NCBI GenBank assembly: GCA_039621445.1
Contig: CP154956.1
Location: forward strand, 39,706,553 to 39,770,552
Reading direction: 5' to 3'
DNA length: 64,000 nt
From: Euglena gracilis
Taxonomy: Eukaryota > Euglenida > Euglenophyceae > Euglenales
Shown: positions 58,976 to 64,000 of the stretch, in pieces
Numbering within the stretch: position 1 is the stretch's first letter
Layout of the letters: every line of letters starts with the position of its first letter
Notes under the pieces: generated by a model
What the model saw: the letters and a program-made list of their open reading frames with translations, nothing else
Told to the model about the DNA's origin: nothing
The model's database searches: none
Translations under genes and position numbers: made by a program

Positions 58976-59190
58976 TGCAGGGGGGTGGGAGGTCGTGGGG
59001 TGGGCCGACCCTAAGTTGACCCTGGGGTTGTAGGGGGGGGAGGTCGTGGGGTGGGCCGACCCTAGGGTCGGCCCACGACCCAAGTCGACCCTAGGGTCGG
59101 CGACTCTAGGTTGGCCCCCTAGGGAGGTCTCCCGGACGGCTGCTTGGGTGACGTGGGCCGACCCTAGGGTCGGCCCACAACCCCCCCCCC
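58976..59190. repeat. Palindromic ccgaccctagggtcgg repeats
   Basis: The word gggccgaccctagggtcggc occurs as a 26-bp palindrome at 59052-59077 and again at ~59153-59178, with partial copies between (gtcgaccctagggtcgg). It directly follows the last satellite remnant. Confidence 0.8.
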
Positions 59191-59219
59191 CCCAGGCCAG
59201 ATCTACCCCCCGCCAAAAG

Positions 59220-59600
59220 GTACCAATAACTTCTGCAGCACATCACCATGATCTTCTGCAGCAGCACCTCAAACTCAATTTGCTTCATTCACTTTTCTTT
59301 CGACTTCCTGAACTTTCAAGCAACACACCTTGATCTTGAAACTTGTAACTTGAAGTTTGGCAGCTTGTTCTTAAAACTTGAATCCACGATGGGCCTTCGC
59401 TTGTTGGCTGTATGAAAGAATGAAGCCAATCTGCATGAAAAAAATGCATCCCCATACACAGTCTTCCAGTGACATATTTAGGCATCTGCATTTTCGCGAA
59501 TTGCGAAGTGTTTAAAACTGTGCCCTGAAAAATATCAGTGTTTTAATCAAAAGGGCAATTCTTTCTGTTTTAAACGCATTATATTCAATCCCTGCTTCCA
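59220..59600. repeat. Dispersed repeat, inverted partner of 37390-37730
   Basis: Shared blocks with 37.4-37.7 kb are listed there. Conserved AT-rich sequence of this length on both copies suggests a terminal or internal part of a larger element, but no ends are visible. Confidence 0.7.
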
Positions 59601-59926
59601 ATTCATTCTCGAGTTTGAACAAAAAACCCCAAAGGTGGCTAATTATCCCCATTTCACAGACATTTGTGGGGTTTTTTTCTTGGCAATTATCTCAAGTTGA
59701 GTTTTGGCAAGTGGATTTGGAATTTGAGAGGATTTTGAAGGAGCCCATTATTTTTTTCTTGGAGATATCTTGAAGATTGCATTTGGGAAGTGGAATTCAA
59801 TTGGTCAAGCTTTCTTGGATATTTGACAACTATTTGAATTCTACGGTGGAAGTGGATTGAATCAAGTGTGAGACAGGGGATTTTCCAACTGCCGGACGCC
59901 CTCCGGCCACCTTTTTGTCCCATTCC

Positions 59927-59978
<52 letters not shown>
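59927..59978. repeat. (TG)n microsatellite
   Basis: About 26 TG units flanked by 'attccgg' and 'ccttccgg'. The surrounding 59.6-59.9 kb is AT-rich and holds no gene I can support. Confidence 0.9.
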
Positions 59979-59979
<1 letters not shown>

Positions 59980-60029
59980 CCTTCCGGACTTCCGGACATC
60001 GGTGTTGGTGTGTGGCATTCTTTGTGCTT

Positions 60030-60160
60030 AAACCGGCGTTTGAGACGCCGGGTTCAGGACAGAACCGGCGTCCCCCCCCCCACGGGTTTTCTGGACGCCG
60101 GTTCTGTCCTAAAACCCGGCGTTAGGAACGCCGGTTCTGTCCAAAACCCGGCGTCCGGTT
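60030..60160. repeat. CCGGCGT palindrome cluster
   Basis: Three inverted units in the same order and spacing as at 45138-45258, including the C run after ccggcgt and ttctgtcc spacers. The flanks differ, so the cluster itself behaves as a unit. Confidence 0.85.
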
Positions 60161-60854
60161 TGGGACAGTACTTTGTGTATAAAAAAAAGTGTGCCAATGT
60201 GACCCCAGAAACAAAAATCTCCTTGGATGAAAGGGGATAAAAGGCACAATTGCTGAGTGCGAAATATCATGGATGACTGATGGCAAGCGTTTTGCAGTTT
60301 CTGAGGTGGGGGGGAAGGATTGCCAGGCATACAGGTTGCTACAGCTGCACTGATTACAGGGCAAAACATATTGCCGGCAAGGAGACACATTACAGAAATT
60401 TTGGCTGGACCCCACTGGTTTTTTTCAGAAGTACGGTTGGGAATTTTGGGTGGACCCCCCCTGGGTTTTTTCAGACATACGGCAGGGAAATTTTGGCTGG
60501 ACCCGCCCTGGGTTATTTCAAAAATTTGGTTTAATGTTGACTGCCCACCCCTGAGTTTTTTCTTCGATTTACGGTTGGGAAATGTTGGCTGGACCCCCCT
60601 GGGTTTTTTAGAAATACGGTTGGTAAATACTAATTCTAATTATCCAGCCAGTATTACTAATAGTAATACTGGCTGGAACCCCCCGTGCGTTTTTCAGAAT
60701 TGCGGCTGGTAAATGTTGGCTGGACCCCCCTGGGTTGTTTCAGACATACGGAGGGGAAACTGTGGTTGGACCTCGCTGGGTTTATTAGCACGGTTGGGAA
60801 ATTTTGGCTGGACCTGCTGGGTTTTTTTTCTGTCAGAAATACGGTTGGGGAGTA

Positions 60855-61032
60855 CCACCCCCCCCCCCCCTTATTGTCCCACCGACCTCTCCCCGGGAGG
60901 CCCGACCGGACAATAAGGGGGGGGGACAATAAGGGGGTACCAAAGGAAATTTCATTGGCTGGGCCAAAAAATCCCCCGTCGGCCGGGGCCCAGGGACAAT
61001 AAGGGGGGGGGACAATAAGGGGGGGGGGGTGG
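60855..61032. mobile_element. 178-bp CCACCCC element, word ttattgtccc, TA duplication
   Basis: TA lies at 60853-60854 and 61033-61034. The left end is CCAC plus a C run then ttattgtccc. The right end has gggacaataag-G-run twice, ending GGTGG. The interior (ggggtaccaaaggaaatttc, attggctgggcc, cccccgtcggccg) is the inverted relative of the element in the integrase at 31626-31795. Confidence 0.88.
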
Positions 61033-61250
61033 TACGGCTGGAACCCCCATGGCTTTTTTAGAGTTTCAGAGATTTTATGTTTGAATCCTCTGGTTTTTTT
61101 TCTTCAGAATTTGCTTTGGGACGTTTTGGCTGTTCCCCCCTGGGACTAAAGGGGAACGCTAGTGAACGTATTTCTAGGTGCTCCCTGGCCCGAAGGGGGT
61201 GAACGCCAGTTCTGTCCTTAACCCGGCGTCTCTAAAACGCCGCTTTAAAC

Positions 61251-61334
61251 AAGGGGTGGCGGACGCCGGTTCTGTCCTGAACCCGGCGTCCCCGGACGCC
61301 GGGTTCAGGACAGAACCGGCGTCCGCCACCCCTT
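61251..61334. repeat. Perfect 41-bp-arm hairpin, CCGGCGT family
   Basis: The arms 61251-61291 and 61294-61334 are exact complements with a 2-base loop. Contains ggacgccggttctgtcctga and ccggcgtcc. Half-arms precede it at 61205-61240. Confidence 0.92.
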
Positions 61335-61354
61335 TTTTGTAGTAATTTGCATTA

Positions 61355-61720
61355 CCCTCACCCCCCCCCCTAATTGCCCCCCCCCTAATTGGCTAATTGG
61401 GGGGGTCCATTAGCCAATTGGGGGGGGGGGGGTTAGCCCAATTGGCCAATGGACGTTCCCTTGGCCAACTTTGGCCAATTTCGGCAAGGGCTCAGAAAAC
61501 CTCCAAAAACGTCCGTTTCGAAAATGTTAAAAATTGCTGGATAAGAAAAAGTCATGACCAATCCAAAAATGCACAAAAAATCGACCAATTTTGCACACGT
61601 CAAAAATTTTGGGGTCGGGGTCCTCGAGCCCCCCCCCCCCCTAATTGTCCCCCCCCCCTAATTGGCTAATTGAGGGTCTGAAGGAGCCCGGCCATTAGCC
61701 AAATAGGGGGGGGGTGAGGG
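61355..61720. mobile_element. 366-bp CCCTCACCCC element, word taattggc, TA duplication
   Basis: TA lies at 61353-61354 and 61721-61722. The ends are CCCTCACCCCCC and GGGGGGTGAGGG. ctaattg words beside C runs occur at left and right, with gccaatt complements. The interior is A-rich with 'ccaaaaacgtcc' and 'cacaaaaaatcgacc'. Confidence 0.82.
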
Positions 61721-62059
61721 TACTTTGGGTTGGCAAACCAAAGTTCACACATTTCGAAGGATAGCACCAAAGGTTTTCAATGGGAGTTTGGGGAATTTTT
61801 GAAATGTTATATCCGATCCTACAAGCACATTGGCCCGACTCACAACCCAACGCAACTCACTACCCCTTGGCTGTTCCCCCAACCACCACTGTTCAGGGCC
61901 GCACCCCCCCCCCCTCCCGTGCCGGGGCCGGGCCCCCCCCCCCCCCCCCCCCTCGCCGGGGTCCGTCCCCCCAGCCACCGGCCTGTGGGGGGGGGGGGGT
62001 GCGGGTGCCCCCGCCGGAACCGGGATTTTCCCCCAAAAAATGGTGGGCTCTGATACGAA

Positions 62060-62200
62060 AACTGTGTCCAGAACGCCGGTTCGGGCTGCCGCCCGAACCG
62101 GCGTTCTGGAACACGGCTTCACGCCCGAACCGGCGTTCTGGACACAGTTGTTGAAACCGTGGATTAGGGGCTCTGGCTTCACGCCCGAACCGGCGTTCAA
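62060..62200. repeat. CCGGCGT palindrome cluster
   Basis: A ~28-bp-arm hairpin around tgcc at 62060-62117, followed by two half-units (gcccgaaccggcgttctgg; gcccgaaccggcgttcaagg) after gcttcac. It matches the gaaccgg...ttcgggc subfamily also seen at 29.1 kb. Confidence 0.85.
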
Positions 62201-62228
62201 GGAATAAAGGCCAATTTCGCCCTAAATA

Positions 62229-62398
62229 CCATGCCCCCCCCCCATATACGACCCCCCCTCGGGAGCCAAAATCCCAGGGGGGGGTCTCATATGGGGGGGG
62301 TCTTATATGGGGGGGTCGGTCCCGGCCAAAGGGCCGGCCTTCGGCCGGCCAGCGGGGGGTCTTATATGGGGGGGGGGTCTTATATGGGGGGGGCATGG
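62229..62398. mobile_element. 170-bp CCATGCCCCC element, word catatacgacc / cttatatggg, TA duplication
   Basis: TA lies at 62227-62228 and 62399-62400. It has 10-bp-plus inverted ends CCATGCCCCC / GGGGGCATGG. The word (g)gtc-t-tatatggggg repeats four times toward the right end. The centre is ggccggccttcggccggcc. It is non-coding. Confidence 0.85.
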
Positions 62399-62928
62399 TA
62401 CCTAGTTTCTGAACATTTTTGGGCATTCTTGGGATCCTTTGGGCTCATGGCCATGTCGATCGGCCGATTGAAGTTTTCATCCGTCTGATGCCAGGTTACC
62501 CATCAATCGAAAGGTTTTTTTTCGGAATTACGATTTGGAAATTTTTTTTGTTTGGACCACCCCTAGGTTTTTTCAGAATCACGGTTGGGAAATTTTGGCT
62601 AGACCCCCCAGATTTTTTCAGATTTGCAATGCCGAATTTTCGGTTGGACCCCGCTGGTTTTTTTTTTCAGAATTATGGTTGGGATTTGATCCCCCCTTTT
62701 TTCAGAATTCCGGTTCAGAGATTTTGGCTGGGTTTCTTCACAAACACGGTTGAAAAAAAAATTGGCTGGAGCCCCCCCTAGGGTTTTTCAGAAGTACGGT
62801 TGGGAAATTTTGGCTGGACCCCCCCGGGAATTTTTCAAAATTGTTCGGAAATGTTACAGTTGGGAAATTTTGGCCCCCCTGGGTGTTTTCAAAATTCGTT
62901 GGACCCTCCCCTGGGTTTTTCAGAATTA

Positions 62929-63378
62929 TGGTTAGGAAGTTTTAGCTGGACCCCTTGGGTTTTTTCAGAATTACGATTTTTGGACCCTTTTCGCAAATTC
63001 CAAAATCCACTGTTCACCTGCCATGTTGCCCCTTGATCGATAACCCTTCTCAAGGGTTTTAGATGGCCTTAGATTTCAGCCCTGCTGCATGGTATTCTAT
63101 TTCAGAAAATCCCCAGATTTGGCCAAATGGAAATTGTTGCACAAAATACCCCAATTTCTGGCCAAATACCCCCCAAAAAGTGCTCAGATATGATTGCCTC
63201 ATGTCTACAAACCATTTTGGACACTTTTTGGCACTTTTCATTTTCGGTCCCCAGGACGCCGTTTTCCCGCCCGAACCGGCGTTCTGGACACCGGTTCGGC
63301 GCAGAAATTTCTGCGCCGAACCGGCGTCCAGAATTCCGGTTCGGGCGTGAAGCCAGAGCCCCAATACACGGTTTCAAG
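62929..63378. repeat. Palindrome-bearing dispersed repeat, copy at 63 kb
   Basis: Second full-length copy of the repeat at 49175-49615. It differs by a few substitutions and ends in the same double palindrome and 'caatacacg-gtttcaag'. It truncates the tyrosine recombinase frame on its right. Confidence 0.8.
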
Positions 63379-63840
63379 TCATTTTCGGGTGCTTCCCCCG
63401 GGTTCCCTCCCGGCTGGGACTCCCCGCGCTCTTGGGTTAGTCCATCTGCACCATTCCATGATGTTTTCCAAGGGGATTCCTTGTTGGAACAGGATTTGTG
63501 CGCATGCTCTTCGTAGAGAATGGAAGGGATAGTCCCGGGCACAGGTTTCTTGGAAGATAGCTCGGAAGGTGGTGTGGAAGGATGATGGGGGGCAGAACGG
63601 CTCGTGGGTATCGTCGGCATATTCGAAGAGGAAGAGGAGCCAGGAGAGGTTGAAGGAGGTGAGGGGCTGACAGACAATGGGTGACAAGGGTGGTCGGATT
63701 TTGACAGCCTTGAATGTGATACTCGGTGTGGGTGTGGAGAAGGAAAGGGAGGAACGGTTAAGGGAGGTGGCTTCGTTAAAACGTAAGCCAAGGGAAAGGG
63801 CCAGAACCGAGATTGCCACGGCTTTGGATTTGGGCAAGGT
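63379..63840 (-). pseudogene. Tyrosine recombinase (DIRS/Crypton-like), partial
   Basis: The minus-strand frame from ~63840 down to 63379 reads LALSLGLRFNEATSL (Arg of the R-x-x-E box I), FRAIFQETCARDYPFHSLRR (H-x-x-R, box II) and QGIPLENIMEWCRWTN (the segment leading to the nucleophile Tyr). The catalytic Tyr region is missing, because the frame runs into the 62.9-63.4 kb repeat. Upstream sequence to the window edge is not resolved. Such recombinases occur in DIRS retroelements and Crypton transposons; which one cannot be decided here. Confidence 0.7.
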
Positions 63841-64000
63841 AGAGCAGTGCAGTTGGGCGAAGGCGTGTGGGGGGGAGCCGCAGTTTGTCAGTTGAAATGT
63901 GGATTCTGCCAGCGGCAGAAGAGTATTTCCACCAGATGTGGGGGATACATATGCAGGTTAATCCAGGACAGGGTTTCCAATGCCTGGATGGCGGACAGGA

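Larger units (their letters stand above)
60395..62975. repeat. ~50-bp diffuse tandem repeat, tacggttgggaaattttggc-tggacccc
   Basis: Units with ttttttcagaa, acggttgggaa and ttttggctggacccccctgg recur at 60395-60850, 61035-61140 and 62555-62975. The gaps are filled by palindromes and TA-type elements. Units vary from 45 to 60 bp and are 70-90 percent alike by eye. This looks like one old array later opened by insertions. Confidence 0.8.

Overview
The window is from a repeat-rich, intron-rich eukaryotic nuclear genome, most likely a unicellular alga or other protist. The evidence is split genes with GT-AG introns, a mitochondrial presequence, pol III-type tRNA-like sequences, and remnants of eukaryotic transposons (chromodomain Ty3-type, hAT, pogo-like, IS5/Harbinger-like). 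No species can be named from sequence alone. Homopolymer G or C runs of 8-14 bases occur throughout and usually mark the ends of small inverted-repeat elements. Layout: 24-8879 (minus) is a 14-exon gene for a mitochondrial protein kinase of the branched-chain 2-oxoacid dehydrogenase kinase / pyruvate dehydrogenase kinase family. All 14 exons can be joined in phase to an open frame of about 442 codons. About 12.9-18.2 kb (minus) holds exons of a DUF676-type serine esterase/lipase, including a 36-base exon that carries the G-x-S-x-G motif. From 18.8 kb rightward I see no host gene that I can support; the sequence is nested mobile elements, satellites and palindromes. The mobile layer can be dated by nesting. 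A Ty3-type integrase/chromodomain remnant (30.4-35.5 kb) was hit by three unrelated elements: a 453-bp element with a 3-bp duplication, a 170-bp poly-C element with a TA duplication, and a 3278-bp hAT transposon with a perfect 8-bp duplication. A pogo-like (DDE_1-like) transposase (44.0-54.4 kb) was split by a 3846-bp element, a 110-bp element and a 3961-bp element, all with 3-bp duplications; the last encodes its own DDE transposase. In most cases removing the insert and one target copy rejoins the interrupted coding sequence, so the borders are unusually secure. Two families of small elements stand out. One begins with GGGGG (or GG-rich) ends and duplicates 3 bp; six or seven members are visible, one apparently autonomous. 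The other has CC-run ends, duplicates TA, and carries short subfamily-specific words repeated beside the C or G runs; eight members are visible. A third dispersed feature is a GC-rich palindrome family built on CCGGCGT, with perfect hairpin arms up to 59 bp at more than a dozen sites. Other structures: two satellite arrays (40.6-42.1 and 57.0-58.6 kb) built from three variants of a ~38-bp module; a 10-bp minisatellite (13 copies); an inverted-repeat element carrying three tRNA-like genes with a snap-back hairpin at one end; and a tyrosine recombinase fragment at the right edge.
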